Shown: piece by piece, positions 7,221-13,314 of the stretch
How positions within the stretch are numbered: the stretch's first letter is position 1
Layout: each line of letters opens with the position of its first letter
Assembly: GCA_964528535.1 (NCBI GenBank)
Contig: CAZGSQ010000106.1
Location: 1 to 13,314 of the forward strand
Reading direction: 5' to 3'
Origin: CAINVV01 sp964528535
GTDB lineage: Bacteria; Bacteroidota; Bacteroidia; Bacteroidales; Prolixibacteraceae
DNA: 13,314 nucleotides
Notes under the pieces: generated by a model
Seen by the model: the letters and a program-made list of their open reading frames with translations, nothing else
Databases searched by the model: none
What the model was told of the DNA's origin: nothing
Position numbers and translations under genes: made by a program

Positions 7221-7394
7221 TTTCCAGAAATTTTCTATAAGTACCACTGGGGTAATGCTGGAATCAGCAATTGGGATGAGGCATTAAACAATGCTTCTGC
7301 CCGTTGGCAATATCAAAATGGTAAATTCAAAGTGATATTAATCAAAGAAGTTCACGGAAGGGAACCTTTAGATGCACAGAATCTAAAAAAATAA
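7221..7394 (+). pseudogene. Start-less coding remnant (57 codons plus stop), origin not recognised
   Basis: A plus-strand frame is open from 7221, just after an in-frame TGA, to a TAA at 7392-7394. It reads like real protein: FYKYHWGNAGISNWDEALN, then NASARWQYQNGKFKVILIK, then EVHGREPLDAQNLKK. It has no ATG, GTG or TTG start in the usable upstream part. The DNA around it jumps from about 15% G+C (7141-7200) to normal coding composition. The simplest reading is the 3' end of a decayed or truncated gene that lost its front half. I cannot name the family. An internal non-canonical start or a pure chance ORF are the alternatives. No fragment of the missing 5' part was recognised upstream in other frames. 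Confidence 0.5.
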
Positions 7395-7430
7395 CGATCA
7401 CTTAGGTTTTCTTAAACTATTATATGACAA

Positions 7431-8252
7431 CTATTTTGCATCTTTTGGCCGATAAAATTTCATTGCATCCGGTAGCTTTTCATTGATCCTGGCAATTCGG
7501 TTTTCGTCGAGCGGATGGGTGCTCAAAAATTCAGGTGCCTTCGACTGATTGTTGGCGGCCATCGCCTTCCAGAAGTCGACACTTTGACTTGGATCATATC
7601 CGGCCATGGCCATAAAATACAAGCCCATTTCGTCAGCCTCGTATTCATGCGTTCTGGAAAATGGCAACAAGTAACCAAGTTGCGACCCCATGCCAAAAGC
7701 AGCCATGGCCAGCTGTTGCGTCTCATTTGGCTTTTGAGACAGTGCAATGGACAAGGCCAATCCTGCCCCCTGTGCGACAAGCTGTTCGCTCATCCTTTCG
7801 CCTCCATGCCGGGCTACTGCATGCGCAATTTCGTGGCTCATGACGGTTGCCAGCTGAGCGTCATTCTTGATCAAAGGAAGGATTCCGGTGTAAACCACAA
7901 CTTTACCTCCCGGCATACACCAGGCATTCACTGTTTTGTCTTCGATCAGGTTAAATTCCCATTTGTAACCATCCAGGTAGGAGGACAATCCCTTGTCTTT
8001 GAAGTATTTTTCAACAGCAACCTCGATTTTTCCGCCAACTCTCCTGATTCTATCCGTTTCAGTTTTGCTGGTAGAAATTTTGTTTGATTTAATAAATTGG
8101 TCATACTGGCTTAAACTCATACTCATCACCTCAGATTCATTGACCAGGCTAAGTTGCCTCCGTCCCGTAATTGGAACGGTCTTGCAGGAAGTAAGAAAAA
8201 CTGCCAAAAGCACGACAGTTTTTAAAAATATTGAACAATTACAATGTGTCAT
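7431..8252 (-). CDS. M48 family metalloprotease lipoprotein (LoiP/BepA-like)
   Basis: The 273-residue product is a periplasm-facing zinc protease. Enterobacterial relatives of this group cut or chaperone misfolded outer-membrane proteins, so a quality-control role is likely but inferred. The signal segment ends in the lipobox LTSC (Cys23), followed by KTVPITGRRQLSL, a common start of the mature protein in this family. The zinc motif HEIAH is at 140-144 (His140 and His144 ligands, Glu141 catalytic). The third ligand is Glu203 in EYEAD, with Asp207 behind it. STHPLDENRI at 244-253 is the conserved C-terminal motif. There is no TPR extension as in full-length BepA, so it is closer to the single-domain LoiP/YcaL type. 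The ATG directly abuts the folD stop codon (TAA then ATG), so the two are surely co-transcribed and probably translationally coupled. Confidence 0.93.
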   Translation of the reverse strand: MTHCNCSIFLKTVVLLAVFLTSCKTVPITGRRQLSLVNESEVMSMSLSQYDQFIKSNKISTSKTETDRIRRVGGKIEVAVEKYFKDKGLSSYLDGYKWEFNLIEDKTVNAWCMPGGKVVVYTGILPLIKNDAQLATVMSHEIAHAVARHGGERMSEQLVAQGAGLALSIALSQKPNETQQLAMAAFGMGSQLGYLLPFSRTHEYEADEMGLYFMAMAGYDPSQSVDFWKAMAANNQSKAPEFLSTHPLDENRIARINEKLPDAMKFYRPKDAK

Positions 8253-9128
8253 TTAACGGTAAATCTTGTGCTTGTTAGACAATAAAGTATTGTAAAGCAG
8301 CGATGCAATGGTCATTGGACCTACCCCACCGGGAACCGGCGTGATAAAGGAACATTTCGGAGCCACTTCGTCAAACTTAACATCCCCTTTCAATTTGAAG
8401 CCTGATTTGGTCTGATCGGAGACCACACGGGTTGTACCCACATCGATCACCACTGCACCTTCTTTGACCATGTCACTGGTTAAAAACTCGGGCATTCCGA
8501 GTGCCGCAACGATGATATCCGAATTCAGGCAAATCTCTTTCAGGTTCTTCGTCCGGCTGTGGCAGAGGGTAACTGTACAGTCCACCCCTTTTTGCGAAAG
8601 CAGGATACTCATCGGCCTACCCACAATGTTGCTCCGGCCAATAACGGCACAGCTTTTACCTTTGGTCTCGATCTTGTACCTGCGCAGCAATTCCATGATG
8701 CCAAACGGGGTTGCCGAAACAAAGGCAGGCATTCCGGCCACTACCCTACCCACATTGACAGGATGAAAACCATCCACATCTTTTTTGGGATCGATAGTTT
8801 CTATAACTTTCTCTTCCGAAATATGTTTGGGCAAGGGAAGCTGCACAATAAAACCATCGATGGCATCGTTTGCATTCAGGTTTTCAATGCAAAGCAGCAA
8901 CTCCGCTTCCGAGACTGTTTCCTCAAAACGAACAAGTGTCGATTCGAAACCTACGAGTTCGCAGGCTTTGACCTTGGCAGCCACATAGGTTTCGCTGCCA
9001 CCATCGTGACCTACCAGAATGGCAGCCAAATGAGGCGCTCTCTTTCCTGATGCTACTATTTGTGCAACCTCTTCCGCAATCTCCTGCTTCAGAACTGCTG
9101 CTATCTCTTTGCCGTCGATTAAGATCAT
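8253..9128 (-). CDS. folD: Bifunctional methylenetetrahydrofolate dehydrogenase / methenyltetrahydrofolate cyclohydrolase
   Basis: FolD interconverts 5,10-methylene-, 5,10-methenyl- and 10-formyl-tetrahydrofolate in the cytoplasm, feeding purine and formyl-methionine synthesis. The length of 291 residues is normal. Visible motifs are ETYVAAKVKACE with Tyr48 and the catalytic lysine Lys52, QLPLP at 96-100, KKDVDGFHPVNVGR around 115-128, the dinucleotide-binding GRSNIVGRP at 164-172, and TPVPGGVGPMTIASLL from 263. All key residues are intact. The ATG at 9128 gives MILIDGKEIA, the usual family start. It lies downstream of ffh, a neighbour pair I recall as common in the Bacteroidota, but here the 190-base gap contains an inverted-repeat element. 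No TAnnTTTG box was found directly upstream of folD, so expression may depend on read-through from ffh or on an unrecognised promoter. Confidence 0.98.
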   Translation of the reverse strand: MILIDGKEIAAVLKQEIAEEVAQIVASGKRAPHLAAILVGHDGGSETYVAAKVKACELVGFESTLVRFEETVSEAELLLCIENLNANDAIDGFIVQLPLPKHISEEKVIETIDPKKDVDGFHPVNVGRVVAGMPAFVSATPFGIMELLRRYKIETKGKSCAVIGRSNIVGRPMSILLSQKGVDCTVTLCHSRTKNLKEICLNSDIIVAALGMPEFLTSDMVKEGAVVIDVGTTRVVSDQTKSGFKLKGDVKFDEVAPKCSFITPVPGGVGPMTIASLLYNTLLSNKHKIYR

Positions 9129-9158
9129 ATAGATAATGATAATTTGTACTTTGTTTTA

Positions 9159-9320
9159 AGGGCTGTTTGCTGTTAGCTGTTAGCTTCGGCCAGGGAATAA
9201 AGATAAGTTATTAGCTGTTAGTTTATTAGCTATTGGCTTCGGCCTGCGAGAAAATTCGATCAATACGGACAATCTCCAATTTTCACCCCTAAAAGCTAAC
9301 AGCTAATGGCTAAAAGCCCT
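9159..9320. mobile_element. MITE-like or REP-like element with 27-base terminal inverted repeats between ffh and folD
   Basis: The left end (9160-9186) and the reverse complement of the right end (9293-9319) are both 27 bases and agree at 23 positions. Both start GGGCT, and both contain TTAGCTGTTAGCTT. One further base pairs at 9159/9320. The 106-base interior contains more copies of the same theme. TTAGCTGTTAGCTTCGGCC at 9173-9191 and TTAGCTATTGGCTTCGGCC at 9226-9244 differ at two of 19 positions, and TTAGCTGTTAG lies at 9211-9221. The basic unit is a degenerate heptamer, TGTTAGC. It encodes no protein and shows no clear target-site duplication. It could be a non-autonomous transposable element, a REP-like palindromic repeat, or a structured bidirectional terminator. 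The right end includes the first base of the ffh stop codon complement. Confidence 0.6.
9308..9318 (-). terminator. Small hairpin immediately after the ffh stop codon
   Basis: GGCT/AGCC arms of four pairs enclose a three-base loop directly against the ffh stop codon. The hairpin is part of the larger inverted repeat at 9159-9320, whose two arms can also pair over a longer distance. No T-run follows, so intrinsic termination is uncertain. It may instead protect the mRNA end. Confidence 0.3.
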
Positions 9321-10650
9321 ACCTGTGCCCTTTCCCCTGCGTCATCATCTTCTTCATGTTCGCGCCCGAAGAGACCATCTTCATCATTTTGCGGGTATCG
9401 GCAAATTGTTTCAACAACCTGTTGACCTCTTGCACGGAAGTTCCGGATCCAATGGCAATTCTTTTTCGTCGGGAACCATCAATCAAGGCGGCATCGGCCC
9501 GCTCTGCCTTGGTCATCGAGTAAATAATAGCCTCTACATGTTTGAAAGCATCATCTTCTATATCCACATCCTTAAGGGCTTTTCCCATTCCCGGAATCAT
9601 GCCTGCAAGTTCTTTCAGGTTACCCATCTTCTTGATCTGTTGGATCTGCTTCAGGAAATCGTCAAAATTAAACTGGTCCTTGGCCAATTTTTTCTGAAGC
9701 TTGCGTGCCTCCTCTTCATCGTACTGTTCCTGTGCCCGCTCTACCAGCGAGACGATGTCGCCCATACCCAAAATCCGGTCGGCCATCCTGTTGGGGTAAA
9801 AGGCATCGATGGCATCCATCTTCTCCCCCATTCCCACAAATTTGATGGGTTTGGTCACCACAGAACGGATTGAAAGTGCGGCACCTCCGCGGGTATCGCC
9901 ATCGAGTTTGGTGAGAACCACACCGTCGAAATTCAGACGATCGTTGAACTCTTTGGCGGTATTTACCGCATCCTGACCGGTCATTGAATCAACCACAAAG
10001 AGGATCTCTCCCGGATTGACTGCATTCTTGATGGCTTCGATCTCCTTCATCATCAATTCATCGATTGCCAAGCGGCCGGCTGTATCTATGATGACTACAT
10101 CGTTGCCTTTCAATTTGGCCTCCCTTACTGCATCTTTGGCAATCTTGACAGGATCCTTCGTGGTTTCATCCGCGTAAACATTCACCTGAATGGCAGTACC
10201 CAATATCCTTAGTTGCTCGACGGCAGCAGGCCTGTACACATCACAAGCAACCAGCAATGGGTTTTTTCCCAGTTTGGTTTTCAGCCTGTTGGCCAACTTT
10301 CCCGAGAAAGTAGTCTTACCCGATCCCTGCAATCCGGACATCAGGACAATGGCAGGAGCACCCTTCAGGTTGATGTCGACGGCTTGTCCGCCCATCAGTT
10401 CAATTAGTTCGTCATGAACGATCTTGACCATTAACTGACCCGGATTAAGGGAGGTAATTACCTGCTGACCAATGGCTTTATCCTTTATTCTGGAAGTGAA
10501 ATCCTTGGCAATCTTAAAATTAACATCGGCATCGAGCAATGCCCTTCTAACCTCTTTCAGGGTCTCTGCAACGTTGATCTCAGTAATTTTTCCTTGCCCT
10601 TTCAGCAATTTGAAGGATCTTTCGAGCTTATCCGTTAAGTTTTCAAACAT
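9319..10650 (-). CDS. ffh: Signal recognition particle protein Ffh (SRP54 GTPase)
   Basis: Ffh binds the 4.5S/SRP RNA and signal sequences of nascent membrane proteins, and docks ribosomes to FtsY at the inner membrane. The 443-residue product has the N domain (about 1-90) and the G domain. The G domain shows the P-loop GLQGSGKTT (106-114), DVYRPAAVEQL (137-147), DTAGR (189-193), TKLD (247-250) and GDTRGG (251-256). The methionine-rich M domain runs from about 328 to the end, with MIPGMGK and the RNA-binding SRRKRIAIGSGTSVQEVN. The C-terminal tail (NMKKMMTQGKGHR) is short. The TAG stop shares its last base with the end of the inverted-repeat element. The ATG at 10650 gives MFENLTDKLERSF, the standard start, and a promoter box lies about 25 bases upstream. 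Confidence 0.98.
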   Translation of the reverse strand: MFENLTDKLERSFKLLKGQGKITEINVAETLKEVRRALLDADVNFKIAKDFTSRIKDKAIGQQVITSLNPGQLMVKIVHDELIELMGGQAVDINLKGAPAIVLMSGLQGSGKTTFSGKLANRLKTKLGKNPLLVACDVYRPAAVEQLRILGTAIQVNVYADETTKDPVKIAKDAVREAKLKGNDVVIIDTAGRLAIDELMMKEIEAIKNAVNPGEILFVVDSMTGQDAVNTAKEFNDRLNFDGVVLTKLDGDTRGGAALSIRSVVTKPIKFVGMGEKMDAIDAFYPNRMADRILGMGDIVSLVERAQEQYDEEEARKLQKKLAKDQFNFDDFLKQIQQIKKMGNLKELAGMIPGMGKALKDVDIEDDAFKHVEAIIYSMTKAERADAALIDGSRRKRIAIGSGTSVQEVNRLLKQFADTRKMMKMVSSGANMKKMMTQGKGHR

Positions 10651-10675
10651 ATTGTGGTGCTTTTGTTAAAGGGTA

Positions 10676-10683
10676 CAAACTTA
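10676..10683 (-). promoter_or_regulatory. Candidate -7 box (TAAGTTTG) for ffh
   Basis: On the minus strand 10683 to 10676 reads TAAGTTTG, an exact TAnnTTTG match. Transcription would begin near 10669, giving a leader of about 20 bases before the ffh ATG. The upstream region on this strand is a T-rich tract without a clear TTG box. Confidence 0.5.
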
Positions 10684-10717
10684 CGTGAAAAATAAAAAAA
10701 TAAAGAAACAGAAGTAA

Positions 10718-10725
10718 TATTTTTG
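10718..10725 (+). promoter_or_regulatory. Candidate -7 box (TATTTTTG) for the DUF5916 gene
   Basis: The bases match TAnnTTTG and lie 35 bases from the oppositely directed ffh box, so the 10651-10809 gap is a divergent promoter region. The leader to the ATG at 10810 would be about 80 bases and include the hairpin at 10758-10778. A second, imperfect box (AAAGTTTG, ending at 10804) lies five bases before the ATG and could give a leaderless mRNA instead. Confidence 0.4.
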
Positions 10726-10757
10726 TCAACAATAGAAATAATGTTAGAAGTGCTGTA

Positions 10758-10778
10758 ACGTGGGAGGCTCTCCTACGT
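10758..10778 (+). promoter_or_regulatory. Nine-pair hairpin in the DUF5916 gene leader
   Basis: ACGTGGGAG and CTCCTACGT pair over nine positions, including one G-T wobble, around a GCT loop. The hairpin lies between the candidate promoter and the start codon, 31 bases before the ATG. No T-run follows, so it is not a typical terminator. A role in mRNA stability or regulation is possible but not shown. Confidence 0.4.
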
Positions 10779-10809
10779 CCTATAAGCGTTGTTTAAAAAG
10801 TTTGACCGC

Positions 10810-13314
10810 ATGAAGAAATATATTTTTGCTATCTGCCTCGTGATGGCCTTTCAGTCAGTGCTATTTTCGCAGGAGAGGCAAAAAAAAAGATACCTGGCCG
10901 AGAAGGCCACTTCTGCCATTGTGGTCGATGGCGATCCCGATGAAATTGCCTGGGATGGAAAATGGGAGGGTGGTTTCACACAACGCGAACCTTTTGAAGA
11001 TGCAAAACCCACCCAGGAGACACAATTCAAATTGCTCTTCGACGATGATTTTATCTATGTTGCCATCAAAGCACTCGACACCTCCCCCGATAGTATCGTA
11101 AGCAGGCTCTCAAGGAGGGACAAGCCTGATGGCGATCTGGTTGGCTTGGCTTTTGACAGTTACCACGATTTAAGGACAGCCTTTGGTTTTTTCGTCTCTG
11201 CGTCGGGTGTCAAAACAGACGAAATTTTTTCGGAAGATGGAATAGTAGAAGACCTTACCTGGGATCCAATCTGGTATGTAAAGACAAAGAAACAGAGCTG
11301 GGGCTGGAGTGCAGAGATGAAAATTCCACTGACCCAATTGCGTTTCGAGAAAGATTCCAAAGAAGTTTGGGGCTTCGAGGTCATGCGCCTGTTGTTCCGG
11401 AAAAATGAACTTTCAGTATGGCAACCAATTGCAAGGAATGCTTCCGGTTTTACCCATCATTATGGCGAATTGGCGTTTCACGGAGCGCTCAAGCCCAGGA
11501 AGCAACTGGATATTACCCCCTATTTTACTGCAGGAGTAAACAAATACCAGGAGGATCCCAACAACAAATTTGCTACTGGATTGGATGCCATGATGAACGG
11601 CGGACTGGACGCCAAGATTGGAGTCACAAATAATCTGACCTTGGACCTGACCATCAATCCCGATTTCGGTCAGGTTGAAGCAGATCCTTCTCAGGTAAAC
11701 CTGACTGCCTACGAGACATTCTTTGTCGAGAAACGACCCTTTTTCATAGAAGGAAACAACATTACCCGTTTCCAGCTTGGATTCGGTGACGGAGAATTGT
11801 CGAGTGAACAACTTTTCTATTCCAGAAGAATTGGAAGGAGACCACAGTACAATCCTGATTTAAGAGACAATGAATACGCCAGAATCCCAGGGTTTACCAG
11901 GATCATTGGTGCCGCAAAATTAACTGGCAAGACTTCCAGGGGATGGTCTGTCGGCGTGATTGAGAGTGTGGGTGCCGAAGAGAATGCCAAAATTGATTAT
12001 CAGGGTACGACTAGAACCATGATGGTTGAGCCATTCACCAATTACCTGGTTGGGCGGGTCCAAAAAGACAGTAAAGATGGGAACACCATTTTCGGATTTA
12101 TGGGAACCAGTACAGACCGCAACTTGAATGACAGCCTGTTGAATGCCCGGTTGCACCGCAGCGGTAGGTCGGCCGGTTTCGATTTTAAACAATATTTCAA
12201 CAAACGAAACTGGCTCGTCCAAATCAATACGGTGGTCAGTGAGGTGGCGGGGAGCAAAGAAGCTATTGCGTTTACCCAGACTTCTACCACGCATCTTTTT
12301 CAACAGCCAGGCGCCAGCCACCTACATTACAACGAAAACCTCACCTCCCTGACAGGAAACGGGGGCAATTTTCAACTGGCAAAGATTGGGGGCAATTTCA
12401 ATTGTCTGTTCGCCACCATGTGGAAGTCGCCGGGTCTGGAACTTAATGACATAGGCTATTTGCGTTCGACAGATGAAATCATAGAGGTGCTTTGGGGAGG
12501 TTACAAATTCAACAAACCAAAGGGAATCATGAGGTCGGCCAGGATCAACATCAACCAATGGAATGCATGGAATTACAATGGTACACACCTGCTGCTTGGC
12601 GGCAATTTTAATGGTCACCTTCAATTCTCGAACCAATGGTTCCTGCATGGCGGCATGAACCTTGATTCGGAATCCCTTTCGGCCTCTCAACTTAGGGGTG
12701 GTCCGGCCATGCTGATGCCTGGAACCAAATCCTTCTGGTATTTTATAGAATCTGACACCAGGAAAAAAATCTCAGTCAAATACCAGGGGATGCATGTCAG
12801 AGAGAACAATCAATCGGGAATGACCGATCAATTTGCTCCGGTCATCAGGTACCAGCCTTCCAATGTGGTTGAATTGCTTTTTGAACCCTCATTTACAAAT
12901 TACAAGAATGAACTTCAATACCTGGATGAAAAGACCTTTCTGAACGAAAAACGGTACCTGTTGGGTGGACTGACTCAGTACATTCTCTCCTTTTCAACCA
13001 GGATTAATCTGAACATCAGACCCAACCTCACCATACAATACTGGGGGCAACCATTTCTGACATCCGGCAAGTACAAAAATTTTAAGATGGTGACTCAACC
13101 GAGAAGCAGCAATTACAGCGACAGATTTCATCTCTTTGATAAACAGCAACTTCCTTCATTACCAGATACAAACAACAGGTTCATAGTCGACGAAAACAGA
13201 GACGGAAAAGCCGACTATCAGTTTGACAATCCAAATTTCAATTTCAACGAATTCCTTTCAAATCTGGTACTCAGATGGGAATATTCGCCCGGTTCAGCAA
13301 TATACCTCGTCTGG
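10810..13314 (+). CDS. DUF5916 outer-membrane protein with N-terminal CBM9-like domain (3' end outside the window)
   Basis: The frame stays open from the ATG at 10810 to the last base, 835 codons without a stop, so the product is C-terminally truncated by the window. It starts with a signal peptide (MKKYIFAICLVMAFQSVLFS, then QERQKK). Residues of about 30-220 resemble the carbohydrate-binding family 9-like fold: IVVDGDPDEIAWDG, FIYVAIKALD, then WDPIWYVKTKK and WGWSAEMKIP. The DUF5916 barrel region follows, with its hallmark NPDFGQVEADPSQVN from residue 283 and YETFFVEKRPFFIEG after it. Near the window edge LRWEYSPGSAIYLVW is the late conserved motif, so perhaps only a few dozen residues are missing. 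The family is common in the Bacteroidota and is taken to be an outer-membrane barrel. Its substrate is unknown, and carbohydrate binding by the CBM9-like part is unproven. It is divergently oriented from ffh. Confidence 0.92.
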   Translation, partial: MKKYIFAICLVMAFQSVLFSQERQKKRYLAEKATSAIVVDGDPDEIAWDGKWEGGFTQREPFEDAKPTQETQFKLLFDDDFIYVAIKALDTSPDSIVSRLSRRDKPDGDLVGLAFDSYHDLRTAFGFFVSASGVKTDEIFSEDGIVEDLTWDPIWYVKTKKQSWGWSAEMKIPLTQLRFEKDSKEVWGFEVMRLLFRKNELSVWQPIARNASGFTHHYGELAFHGALKPRKQLDITPYFTAGVNKYQEDPNNKFATGLDAMMNGGLDAKIGVTNNLTLDLTINPDFGQVEADPSQVNLTAYETFFVEKRPFFIEGNNITRFQLGFGDGELSSEQLFYSRRIGRRPQYNPDLRDNEYARIPGFTRIIGAAKLTGKTSRGWSVGVIESVGAEENAKIDYQGTTRTMMVEPFTNYLVGRVQKDSKDGNTIFGFMGTSTDRNLNDSLLNARLHRSGRSAGFDFKQYFNKRNWLVQINTVVSEVAGSKEAIAFTQTSTTHLFQQPGASHLHYNENLTSLTGNGGNFQLAKIGGNFNCLFATMWKSPGLELNDIGYLRSTDEIIEVLWGGYKFNKPKGIMRSARININQWNAWNYNGTHLLLGGNFNGHLQFSNQWFLHGGMNLDSESLSASQLRGGPAMLMPGTKSFWYFIESDTRKKISVKYQGMHVRENNQSGMTDQFAPVIRYQPSNVVELLFEPSFTNYKNELQYLDEKTFLNEKRYLLGGLTQYILSFSTRINLNIRPNLTIQYWGQPFLTSGKYKNFKMVTQPRSSNYSDRFHLFDKQQLPSLPDTNNRFIVDENRDGKADYQFDNPNFNFNEFLSNLVLRWEYSPGSAIYLVW

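Noticed and set aside
7515..8087. A 190-codon plus-strand open frame opposite the M48 protease gene
   Set aside because: The opposite strand carries the HEIAH, EYEAD and STHP motifs of a complete protease; this frame is its shadow.
11160..12690. Several minus-strand open frames of 74-133 codons inside the DUF5916 gene
   Set aside because: They are antisense shadows of a continuous 835-codon plus-strand frame with family motifs, and their translations look like no protein I know.

Overview
The window comes from a member of the Bacteroidota, most likely the Bacteroidales/Marinilabiliales side of the phylum, though the exact order is inference. Three things support this. Several genes have the phylum's -7 promoter box TAnnTTTG rather than a TATAAT box. 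Few genes have a clear Shine-Dalgarno sequence. The protein families are typical of the phylum: DUF6913 beside dapA, a carboxypeptidase-regulatory-domain/plug/OMP_b-brl_3 outer-membrane protein, a YWKNG-repeat lipoprotein and a DUF5916 protein. No tRNA, rRNA, CRISPR array or complete insertion sequence is visible.

Layout. (1) 1-2227, plus strand: the 3' end of ligA (NAD-dependent DNA ligase), a DUF6913 protein, and dapA (lysine/diaminopimelate synthesis). (2) 2228-2412: a short convergent gap with a perfect 16-bp palindrome. (3) 2413-6907, minus strand: a cell-envelope cluster read in the order outer-membrane beta-barrel protein, exported protein of unknown function, and a TIG-domain lipoprotein with seven propeller-like repeats. 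The last two genes are clearly AT-richer than the housekeeping genes around them. (4) 6908-7430: a very AT-rich gap holding the probable promoter and long leader of the cluster, three copies of one 10-11-base motif, and a start-less coding remnant. (5) 7431-10650, minus strand: ffh (signal recognition particle GTPase), then folD (one-carbon folate metabolism) and an M48 metalloprotease lipoprotein. The ffh-folD gap is filled by a 160-base element with 27-base terminal inverted repeats and degenerate heptamer repeats. (6) 10651-10809: a divergent promoter region. (7) 10810-13314, plus strand: a DUF5916 outer-membrane protein that runs off the window.

The housekeeping blocks are ordinary. The parts that deserve a second look are the minus-strand envelope cluster with its repeat-bearing leader and the MITE-like inverted-repeat element that ends on the ffh stop codon. 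I see no proven new system. The envelope trio is the best candidate for an uncharacterised functional unit.
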